Source: JAUVRX01 sp049664225
Lineage (GTDB): Bacteria > Acidobacteriota > Thermoanaerobaculia > Multivoradales > JAHEKO01
NCBI GenBank assembly: GCA_049664225.1
Contig: JBATEX010000153.1
Coordinates: 1-16,523, forward strand
Direction of reading: 5' to 3'
Length of the DNA: 16,523 nucleotides
Below the pieces are notes generated by a model. The model was not told where the DNA came from and did no database searches. It saw only the letters and a list, made by a program, of their open reading frames with translations. The position numbers were made by a program, and so were the translations under genes. Positions 1-6,122 of this stretch are shown here, one piece after another; within the stretch, counting starts at the first letter, position 1, and each line of letters opens with the position of its first letter.

Positions 1-50
1 GGATCCCTGGGGGCTATCCTCGCTTCCGCTGCAAGAACCCCCTGGGATCC
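1..50. repeat. Imperfect inverted repeat at the left edge
   Basis: Bases 1-13 pair with bases 38-50 with a single mismatch (8 against 43), leaving a 24-base loop. A run of G in the left arm faces a run of C in the right arm, so the stem would be very stable. No T-tract follows on either strand, so it is not a typical intrinsic terminator. It could be a terminator-like end of a gene lying outside the window, or an intergenic repeat element. It begins at base 1, so the arms may extend beyond the window. Confidence 0.5.
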
Positions 51-102
51 TGCCCCGCGGACTGACCTCTTCAAGGTGCGGCGTCCCCGGAGACAGTCTC
101 TG

Positions 103-129
103 CCCAGGACCCAGGACCCAGGACCCAGG
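103..129. repeat. Short tandem repeat, 7-base unit CCCAGGA, about 3.9 copies
   Basis: Units occupy 103-109, 110-116 and 117-123, with a partial fourth at 124-129, all identical. The repeat lies in non-coding DNA upstream of the PP2C phosphatase gene. A 73-codon minus-strand frame crosses it but has no recognisable domain and looks like chance. The repeat is probably a slippage product; no regulatory role is visible. Confidence 0.7.
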
Positions 130-270
130 GCAGTTCCGAGGACTTCGGACTCGGCGCTATCGAGAGCCTGTGGCCGAAAGGTCCCTGATTTGTCATCGCA
201 AGGCCATGCGAATGTTCTATGATCTCCCGGGCCTCGCAGCGAGGAGGCCAAGAAGTGAGGGTTACGACGA

Positions 271-1194
271 ATGAGTACTGCAGATCTGACAACCATGACA
301 GCTCCAGCGAAGGAGCTGAAATTCGCCGATGAGCTGGAGAACTTCCAGGAGATCGCCGGAGTCCTGAAGCCGTCTTCGGGCGCCATCCCGAAGCTGGCTG
401 GTATCGATATCAGCGCCGTGTCGCTCCCCTTGCAGGGGACAGCAGGCGGCGATCACATCATCTTCATCGACTTCAACCGGCGCTACGATCTTCCGGAGCG
501 CATCGAAGTTGCTCTGCGGGAAGGCTCTGAGGAGGTTGCGGATCGATTGGGTAAGTGTCGGCATCGCGCCGGAATCCTGCTGGCCGACGTATCAGGCCAC
601 CGGGTGACGGACGCGTTGATCGCCGCGATGCTGCATCAGGCGTTCCTGGTCGGGGCCTACTACGAGCTCGATCGATTCGGTGAGATCACCACCAAGCTGT
701 TCGAGCACATCAATCAGCGTTTCTTCGCCACCACGCGCATCAACAAGTACCTGACGATGCTTTACGGTGAGATCTCGACACAGGGGAGGTTTCGATTCAT
801 CTCGGCAGGTCATCCCCGGCCAATGGTGTTTTCTCGGGAGTATGGGAGATTTGTCGACATCAGCGAGGAGCGACTCATCTCCTTCCCGCCAGTGGGCATG
901 TTTCCCTCCGATGCCGGCTTGAGCGAACGGGTGGAGGCCGGGCGACTCGAATACAAGCAGCCCTACACGGTCAACGAGATCGATCTGCTGGCCGATGGCG
1001 ACATCCTGCTGCTCTATACCGATGGGCTTTCCGAGCACGGCGGTGGCGAGTTCTTCCCCTCAAGGATCGAGCAGACCCTGGCCCAGGTCGGAGACCAGTG
1101 CGCCTCGACCATCTGCGAGAAGATGGAGCAGGATCTACTGGCTTTCGCGCCAGCCACCGACGACATCAGCTTCGTAGTGATCAAGAAGATCTGA
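271..1194 (+). CDS. SpoIIE-type PP2C serine/threonine phosphatase, stand-alone domain
   Basis: The 307 residues form a single PPM/SpoIIE phosphatase domain, which is metal-dependent and typically removes phosphate from serine or threonine of anti-sigma-factor antagonists. Visible motifs, in order, are GGD with Asp61, the metal-binding LLADVSGH with Asp106, the core MLYGEI near 163-168, SAGHPRP at 178-184, LLLYTDGLSE with Asp251, and DDISFVVIK with Asp297/Asp298. The usual SGHG is SGHR here. There is no receiver, GAF, PAS, HAMP or membrane segment, so its signal must come through a partner that is not encoded nearby. The ATG has a GAGGG Shine-Dalgarno 9 bases upstream (257-261). The gene converges on the minus-strand cysteine-cluster gene, 67 bases away, and seems transcriptionally independent of the phosphate genes. 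Family assignment is firm; the substrate is unknown. Confidence 0.9.
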   Translation: MSTADLTTMTAPAKELKFADELENFQEIAGVLKPSSGAIPKLAGIDISAVSLPLQGTAGGDHIIFIDFNRRYDLPERIEVALREGSEEVADRLGKCRHRAGILLADVSGHRVTDALIAAMLHQAFLVGAYYELDRFGEITTKLFEHINQRFFATTRINKYLTMLYGEISTQGRFRFISAGHPRPMVFSREYGRFVDISEERLISFPPVGMFPSDAGLSERVEAGRLEYKQPYTVNEIDLLADGDILLLYTDGLSEHGGGEFFPSRIEQTLAQVGDQCASTICEKMEQDLLAFAPATDDISFVVIKKI

Positions 1195-1261
1195 GACACC
1201 CACGGGGGCGCCCCAACGCGGCCTGCCTTTACCGCGCCGGACCCTGTCGCCGTTGCCGAGT

Positions 1262-1651
1262 CTAGGGGTTGTACGCGGTGGGAACGAACTCGTCGTCTTC
1301 CTGTAGCAGGCGCTCGAACTTCAGGAACTCGTAGTAGCCGCATTTGCGAAGGCCCGGGTAGTCCCCGCAGATTCCCGGGCGAGCATTGTAGATCGTGCAC
1401 ATGCGCGTCTCTCGGTCGAGAAACCTGCAGACGGTCCCATAATGCTCGTCCTTGCGATGCCGAAGAACTCGCTCGCCGGGCTCGTGCCCCTTCTTGGTGA
1501 ACTTCCTTCGCGCCTCCTTGCGGGATATGCGGAAGTGCTTGGCCAGGCGGGCGATGTCTTTGTCTTCGACAATGATCCTGGCGTAGGAGCAGCAATAGGC
1601 CGGGCAGGCCTCGCAGTCGTAAAGGACTTTGAGTCCCTTCTTCTTTGCCAT
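1262..1651 (-). CDS. YkgJ/UPF0153-type cysteine-cluster protein (putative Zn/Fe-chelating)
   Basis: This 129-residue protein has the hallmark CxxCxxxCC cluster near its N-terminus (Cys13, Cys16, Cys20, Cys21), followed by four more cysteines (75, 85, 95, 104), including the family-typical RPGICGDYP stretch. This matches the YkgJ family, annotated as a putative zinc- or iron-chelating domain whose biochemical role is not well known. It has no signal peptide or membrane segment and the middle is basic (residues 42-55), so it is likely cytosolic. It starts at ATG without a clear Shine-Dalgarno, 61 bases after the CorC-like gene on the same strand, and is probably the last gene of that transcript. 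Function cannot be named beyond metal binding. Confidence 0.85.
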   Translation of the reverse strand: MAKKKGLKVLYDCEACPAYCCSYARIIVEDKDIARLAKHFRISRKEARRKFTKKGHEPGERVLRHRKDEHYGTVCRFLDRETRMCTIYNARPGICGDYPGLRKCGYYEFLKFERLLQEDDEFVPTAYNP

Positions 1652-1712
1652 GACGGCGGATTGTACCCGAGACCGTTTCGTTTATGAGATGGAATCTGGA
1701 ACGGGTCTAGCT

Positions 1713-2765
1713 CTAGAGCTTTCGCCGCCGCTGCATGCGTTCCATGCGCTGGTCCCGTAGCGCGGCCGCAGCTTGGCGCTGGTCGACGATGCGGTCGGAC
1801 TCGTCGATGATCTCGACCCCCAGGACGGTTTCGGTCAGGTCCTCGAGGGTCACCAGGCCGGAAACCCCGCCATGCTCGTCGATGGCCATGGCGATTGGCT
1901 CGCGTCGCTCGAGGATCTGTCGCATGGCCGAAGCGACTGTCGCTACCTCCGGAATGAAGGAGATGGGCCGCATCAAGCTCTCGAGAGTGATGTCCTTGTG
2001 ACAGCCGTCAGCGGTCCGCTTCAGGACTTCGCGTTGCAGCACGTAGCCGACTACGTTGTCCCGACTGTCGCGAAACAGAGGGATGCGGCTGACCGCTTCG
2101 GCCTCTCGATCGGCCAGCAGATCCGCGATGGTCGCGTCGGCGGGGAGCATTATGGCGACGGTTCGGGGGGTCATCACATCTTCGACCCTCACCTCTTCGA
2201 AGCGCAGGAGATTCTCGAATATCCTCGATTCACCTGGCGAGATGGCGCCGTGATGTGCGGCTGAGGCAATGGTGGAGGCGAGCTCACCTCTCGACAGCGT
2301 CGGTGAGTGCCCGCGGGTCAGCAGCCGAGTCAAGAGTCGCGAAATGACCAGGACCGGCATCATGGCCCTGGTCAGAACATGGAGAGACCAGCCCACGATG
2401 CCCGAGAGTTGGCGCGAGTAAACTGCCCCCAGTGTCTTGGGAATGATCTCGGAGACGACCAGGATCAGAAACGTCAGTGCTGCCGAGAAGAACCCGACCC
2501 AGGCGCTGCCGAAGACTTTGGCCGCCTGGGCCCCGGCGAGAGTTGCTCCCAGTGTATTCGCCACCGTGTTGAGAGTCAGAATGGCGCTGATCGCGTCATC
2601 GACGTGAGTCTGCTTCAGATTCAGGAGCAACCCCGCACCCCGGCTCCCCTCATCCCGCTGGTGGGCCAGGTTGACATTGCGCGAGGAGAGCAGCGCAGCC
2701 TCCAGAAGCGAGCAGACGAACGAGACTCCAATCGCCAGACTTACATAAAGGATGAGAAGGCTCAG
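1713..2765 (-). CDS. CorC/CNNM-type membrane protein: DUF21 domain plus CBS pair; probable CTG start
   Basis: The N-terminal DUF21 (CNNM) region has hydrophobic helices at about residues 3-26, 60-85 and 90-110 and the family signature SEIIPKTLG (about 105-113). A CBS pair follows (about 193-320), beginning VEDVMTPR and containing the typical IDEHGGVSGLVTLEDL. It ends in a basic tail and lacks the C-terminal CorC_HlyC domain of longer relatives. The family is linked to magnesium/cobalt efflux or homeostasis, with CBS domains sensing adenine nucleotides. The first ATG/GTG/TTG codon (TTG at 2630) would cut off the first helix; DUF21-like sequence continues in frame to about 2756 and the frame is open to a stop at 2847. 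Within that extension no ATG, GTG or TTG occurs. CTG at 2765-2763 sits 6 bases after GGAGG (2776-2772) and gives 350 residues. A missing base in a nearby C6 run is the alternative. Family is firm, start uncertain. Confidence 0.8.
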   Translation of the reverse strand: MSLLILYVSLAIGVSFVCSLLEAALLSSRNVNLAHQRDEGSRGAGLLLNLKQTHVDDAISAILTLNTVANTLGATLAGAQAAKVFGSAWVGFFSAALTFLILVVSEIIPKTLGAVYSRQLSGIVGWSLHVLTRAMMPVLVISRLLTRLLTRGHSPTLSRGELASTIASAAHHGAISPGESRIFENLLRFEEVRVEDVMTPRTVAIMLPADATIADLLADREAEAVSRIPLFRDSRDNVVGYVLQREVLKRTADGCHKDITLESLMRPISFIPEVATVASAMRQILERREPIAMAIDEHGGVSGLVTLEDLTETVLGVEIIDESDRIVDQRQAAAALRDQRMERMQRRRKL

Positions 2766-2771
2766 GGAAGT

Positions 2772-2776
2772 CCTCC
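2772..2776 (-). promoter_or_regulatory. Shine-Dalgarno GGAGG placing the CorC-like gene start at CTG
   Basis: On the minus strand GGAGG is followed by six bases (ACTTCC) and then an in-frame CTG at 2765-2763. Spacing and strength are ideal for initiation, and it is the only good ribosome site in the open stretch upstream of the DUF21 helix. This is the main support for a CTG start. Confidence 0.5.
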
Positions 2777-2823
2777 AGGGGGGATAGTAAGAACGGGTCG
2801 CGGTTTCATTGAGCGTGTCGGTC

Positions 2824-5298
2824 TCAGCCGAGCTTGTACAACCGTCCTAGGAGCGACTGCAGAGGGAATCGCTGCAGTCGGCCGCCGGCAGCGGCCTGCT
2901 CGTCGAAGCTCTGGACCTCGTCCGGCTCGATGCCGTCTCCCCACATCAGGATCGGCAGCGGGTCCGCGGCATGCTGTCCGCTCTCGGAAAGGGTGGCGTG
3001 GTCGGAGGCAACGATGACACGCAAAGGATCGGAGACGTTGGCGAGGAGCCAAGCGAGCTGTTGATCGATCTTCTCCAGAAACTCCACCTTGAGATCCGGC
3101 CTCTGGTCGTGGGCGGCGATGTCGGCGCCCTTGAAGTGCAACACGACCAGATCGTTGCTGCTCAGCTCTTTCAGGGCTGCGCGGACCTTGGCTTCGAGGT
3201 CGGTATCCAGATTCGCCGTCATACCCTCTCCGGTAACGGTCTTGCCGCCTAGCAATTTGGCAATCCCGAGCAGGGTACGGTCGCCACCAACACAGGCAAC
3301 CCGGAGAGGTAGGCCCCCGTCTTCAAGCGGCAGGAGTCGGTGGAGCCGGCCGGCGCCTCGGGTCAGAATCGCGTTGGCTGGTGCCAGGCCATCGGCGGCT
3401 CGCTGACGATTGATGGGGTGTTTCTCCAGAATGCGACGGGCCTCCTGCTCGAAGAGGGCCAGAACCGCAGCCGTGAGAACCGCTTGATCGTCGTCGGGAT
3501 CGAGTGGCTGCGGAACGAGGGGTGGACCAGGCACGGCGCCCTCGCCGGGGTCACTGCCCTGAATTCCCGGTGAAAGCCCTTCGCCTTGCAGAACGATGGC
3601 CAAACGATGCTCGGTCCCCGCCTTGACGCGGACCTCCACTTCGCGGTCCAGGCCAGAGGGCAGCGGCAGACGGTCCAGCGCGGCGGCCAGCTCGGTTGCC
3701 TGCTCGCGGATCCTCCCGGCCCGTCGGTCGATGACACGCCCGCTCTCGTCCAGCGTGGCGAAGTTTCCCCGCAAGGCGATGTTGCCGTGCTTCATCGAGA
3801 TCCCGGCGCCGAGAGCCTCGATCGGACCTCGCTTCATCGCTTGAGGTGATTGGCCGAGCAGTGCCAGATTGCCGGCCGCCGTGTCCGGTACGACTCCGGG
3901 TGCCACGGGATCGGCGATACCGCATTGGCCCTCTCGAGCCAGGCGATCGAGTGTCGGCGTCGTCGCGGCTTGAAGCGGGGTTCGCCCACCGAGGGCCCGG
4001 ACCGAGCGGTCGGCCAGGCCGTCGATGACCACGAGCAGGGTGGCTTTGGGATGCTGGTGGGGAGTCCAATCGTGCTGGCCGAGCTCGGGGAGGCTGTGCT
4101 CGAGGATGCTGGTTACGACTCTCATGGTGGCCTCTACCGGAGGAACGCCGTCGGATGTATCGAGAATAGGGCGATCGTGCTGCTCGGCCTGCTGGAGTAT
4201 GTAGTCGTGAATCGTCCGGATGGCGGAGAAGCTCTCGAGATAGCGCTCGGCCAGTCGTCCGCCAGCTCTGCTCCGCGCCAGGAATCGGGTGCGGTGGGCC
4301 TCTTCGTTCAGCGTTGCCAGGACCAGGGGAACTTGATAGACGGCGCCCTCGAGGTCGGAAAAGGGCACGATTCCAGGGTGCACGTGCACACCTTCGACGA
4401 TGATGCTCATGTTTTCGACCATGGCCCGTTCGACCACCGCTCTGACGCCGACGCACACACGGGTCGCCTGCTCTTCGAAGGTCGCGATGAGGCGTTGGGC
4501 GTGATCGGTCTCTTGCGAGGCACCCAGCCAGGCTTCCGCGGAGGCCTGGTCGTATGGCGGCGCGACCTCGAAGCTGGAGCTGTGCAGGGCTGGCAGGATG
4601 GACGGAGTGAAGACCATTCGCATGACTTGTCGAATCGTGTCGGTGGCATTGATGCGATAGATCCGCAGCAGTGGACCCAGCTCGAGAGCCAGGGTCGACT
4701 TGCCGGTGCCACTGGCGCCACCGACGTAGATCACCAGCGGCCGAGGCAGCCTGTGGATTCGCCGAATGGCTCGATATCGAAGGGCCGCCTGCTTGCTCTG
4801 GAGACGCTCCAGGAGGTCTCCGACCCGTCTCGCCACCTCGCCGCTCTGCAGCAACGAAATGTTCTCGCTCATGAGCTCCGCTTCGAGCTCTGAGACCAGA
4901 CGGTAGGCGCGATCCAGGTCGAGCCCGGCAGCATGAATGCTGCGGGCAAGCAATCCTCTCGAAAAGGGCTGCTCCTGGCCGGAGTAGACCACCCTCAGGC
5001 CGTGGGTATCGGGGGCTACGTCGGTCCGCAGGTGACTCGCGCCGCCGTGGGCGCGTTCAACTTCCTCGAGGACGAGATCTTCCAGCTCGCTGGTGGTTAC
5101 TTCGTCACGATCGCCCAGACGGTCACGAACGGTGCGCGCGATGGCATAGGCAGGGTCGAAGTCCAGGCCGCGTTGGATGAGGTCGCGGGTGATCATGCCG
5201 CGCAGAAAGCGCTGCCGACTGCCGTCGGAAGACACCACGACCAGCTGTTTACGCCCCCTCGAAGAGCTGTGAGGTCTATCGTCGGATTCGCTGGCCAT
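2824..5298 (-). CDS. Fusion: two ATP-cone-like domains, 2-phosphoglycerate kinase, and archaeal-type cofactor-independent phosphoglycerate mutase
   Basis: Domains in this 824-residue protein, in order, are: ATP-cone-like repeat 1 (about 18-82); ATP-cone-like repeat 2 (about 100-166, with PFSRGLLARSI); 2-phosphoglycerate kinase (about 180-405) with P-loop GASGTGKS (194-201) followed by the family-typical TDTIRQVMR; and an ApgM-type mutase of the alkaline phosphatase superfamily (about 416-824). Mutase landmarks are VVIDG (Asp426), RGPIEALGAGI, RRAGRI, HFKGADIAAHD (Asp726, His730), SDH (Asp766, His767) and GQHAADP (His776). The position where ApgM proteins carry the nucleophilic serine appears to be Thr473 in PDTAAGN. 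2PGK phosphorylates 2-phosphoglycerate to 2,3-bisphosphoglycerate in the archaeal cyclic-diphosphoglycerate route; ApgM interconverts 2- and 3-phosphoglycerate. The protein thus joins two activities on 2-phosphoglycerate. It is cytosolic, with no signal peptide, and starts at ATG. The CorC-like gene follows after a short gap. Confidence 0.85.
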   Translation of the reverse strand: MASESDDRPHSSSRGRKQLVVVSSDGSRQRFLRGMITRDLIQRGLDFDPAYAIARTVRDRLGDRDEVTTSELEDLVLEEVERAHGGASHLRTDVAPDTHGLRVVYSGQEQPFSRGLLARSIHAAGLDLDRAYRLVSELEAELMSENISLLQSGEVARRVGDLLERLQSKQAALRYRAIRRIHRLPRPLVIYVGGASGTGKSTLALELGPLLRIYRINATDTIRQVMRMVFTPSILPALHSSSFEVAPPYDQASAEAWLGASQETDHAQRLIATFEEQATRVCVGVRAVVERAMVENMSIIVEGVHVHPGIVPFSDLEGAVYQVPLVLATLNEEAHRTRFLARSRAGGRLAERYLESFSAIRTIHDYILQQAEQHDRPILDTSDGVPPVEATMRVVTSILEHSLPELGQHDWTPHQHPKATLLVVIDGLADRSVRALGGRTPLQAATTPTLDRLAREGQCGIADPVAPGVVPDTAAGNLALLGQSPQAMKRGPIEALGAGISMKHGNIALRGNFATLDESGRVIDRRAGRIREQATELAAALDRLPLPSGLDREVEVRVKAGTEHRLAIVLQGEGLSPGIQGSDPGEGAVPGPPLVPQPLDPDDDQAVLTAAVLALFEQEARRILEKHPINRQRAADGLAPANAILTRGAGRLHRLLPLEDGGLPLRVACVGGDRTLLGIAKLLGGKTVTGEGMTANLDTDLEAKVRAALKELSSNDLVVLHFKGADIAAHDQRPDLKVEFLEKIDQQLAWLLANVSDPLRVIVASDHATLSESGQHAADPLPILMWGDGIEPDEVQSFDEQAAAGGRLQRFPLQSLLGRLYKLG

Positions 5299-5351
5299 GA
5301 CTGAAGGGATGAGATTGAGGCGACTCGCCGACGTTGCGCGAAGTGCTCTCG

Positions 5352-5370
5352 CCTGGCCGGTAAAGCCAGG
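5352..5370. other. Perfect 6-bp hairpin in the sixA to mutase-fusion intergenic region
   Basis: CCTGGC (5352-5357) and GCCAGG (5365-5370) flank a 7-base loop in the 148-base gap between the sixA stop and the fusion-gene start. There is no T-tract after it in either direction, so it is at most a weak or factor-assisted stop or an mRNA structure ahead of the fusion gene. Nothing else is recognisable in this gap apart from the sixA 3' structure. Confidence 0.3.
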
Positions 5371-5426
5371 TAGAGTCTATGGCGATAGCGATCCAGGGCA
5401 CAAGCGAGCTACCTGCTCTTTGTCGA

Positions 5427-5456
5427 GGCAAAATTGTGCCGACGACTCAGTCGTCG
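5427..5456 (-). terminator. Possible terminator or 3' stem-loop overlapping the sixA stop codon
   Basis: CGACGAC (5440-5446) and GTCGTCG (5450-5456) form a 7-bp stem whose 3-base loop is the sixA stop codon. Directly downstream on the minus strand is a near-palindrome, GGCACAATTTTGCC, containing four T. The T-run lies seven bases from the stem, so the fit to an intrinsic terminator is imperfect; it may instead attenuate read-through into the fusion gene. Confidence 0.35.
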
Positions 5457-5956
5457 AAATCGAGAGCCAGAAGCAGCTTGGGCGATACCAGCCAGCTCAG
5501 CGTTCCTTGACCCGCCCTCAGATCGGCCCAGTCGTCGATTGGCAGGTCGATCTTTGCTATGGCCGCCGTCGGCATGCGGGGTTCGCCACCTCCCGTCAAC
5601 TCCCCCACGAGCTGGGACCAGGTGGGCTCGTGACCTGTCAGGAGTAAACGCGAGTGCACAGCCTCTTGTGCCGTGATCACGGAGAGGACTGCGGCGGGGC
5701 TGGACCCGTAGAACTCTCCACAGAGCACCAAGGGACAGTCCCAATCCCCACTCTGTTTGGCTAGCTCTGCTGTCTGGCGGGCGCGCTCGGCTGTCGAGGA
5801 CAGGATTAGGTCGGGCTCCTGATCCAGTTTTGTCAGGAACCGACCCATCAGGCGAGCTGCTACGGTCCCGCGCTTGGCGAGAGGGCGGTCGTGATCCGAT
5901 TCGAAGCTCGTTTTCCAGTCCGACTTGGCGTGCCGCAGAATCAGTAGTTGCTTCAA
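5447..5956 (-). CDS. sixA: SixA-type phosphohistidine phosphatase (histidine phosphatase superfamily)
   Basis: This 169-residue protein opens with LLILRHAKSDW, the RHG motif of the histidine phosphatase superfamily (Arg8, His9 the phosphate acceptor). It keeps the second Arg in AERARQT (Arg58) and the second His in LLLTGHEPTW (His109). The length and the RHAKSDW signature are typical of SixA, which removes phosphate from phosphohistidine, as on ArcB or PTS proteins. The start is TTG at 5956, supported by GGGAG (5965-5969) 8 bases upstream; no better start is in frame. It is divergent from ppk1 across 166 bases, and PPK1 works through a phosphohistidine intermediate, but any functional link between the two is inference. 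It may be the first gene of a transcript running through the fusion, CorC-like and YkgJ genes. Confidence 0.9.
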   Translation of the reverse strand: MKQLLILRHAKSDWKTSFESDHDRPLAKRGTVAARLMGRFLTKLDQEPDLILSSTAERARQTAELAKQSGDWDCPLVLCGEFYGSSPAAVLSVITAQEAVHSRLLLTGHEPTWSQLVGELTGGGEPRMPTAAIAKIDLPIDDWADLRAGQGTLSWLVSPKLLLALDFDD

Positions 5957-6122
5957 GTGACGTACTCCCTAGCAGCGTTCCGTTCGATCCTGCACTCTAT
6001 CCCAAGGCGGAGGCGAGCCCCGGCCGATCAACCGGGTGGGGGTCACAAGCCTGCTAGAATCAACAGCTTGCCTCGATCGAGTGAGTCTCTCGATGCAACG
6101 CTTGAAGGGATCTGATCTGACG
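5957..6122. promoter_or_regulatory. Divergent intergenic region between sixA and ppk1
   Basis: Promoters for both genes should lie in these 166 bases. On the plus strand TAGAAT at 6055-6060 resembles a -10 box, but no -35 box stands at proper distance. I see no sequence like a PhoB box (two CTGTCAT-type repeats). The sixA Shine-Dalgarno GGGAG is at 5965-5969 on the minus strand. Confidence 0.35.

Noticed and set aside
190..223. A sigma-70 promoter (TTGTCA, then TATGAT) before the PP2C gene
   Set aside because: The two boxes are 22 bases apart, too far for a normal promoter; no better pair was found.
71..292. A 73-codon minus-strand frame at the left edge
   Set aside because: It crosses a tandem repeat and the start of the phosphatase gene and has no conserved feature.
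1205..1214. GGGGCGCCCC palindrome as a terminator between convergent genes
   Set aside because: It has no loop and no T-tract on either side.
2307..3017. A 236-codon plus-strand frame opposite the CorC-like and fusion genes
   Set aside because: It is a shadow of high-GC codon use on the other strand, with no recognisable motif.
3551..4456. A 301-codon minus-strand frame overlapping the fusion gene
   Set aside because: It is Arg/Gly/Pro/Ser-rich frame-shadow sequence, while the overlapping frame holds conserved kinase and mutase motifs.
3850..4893. A 347-codon plus-strand frame antisense to the fusion gene
   Set aside because: No domain is visible, and the opposite strand is clearly the coding one.
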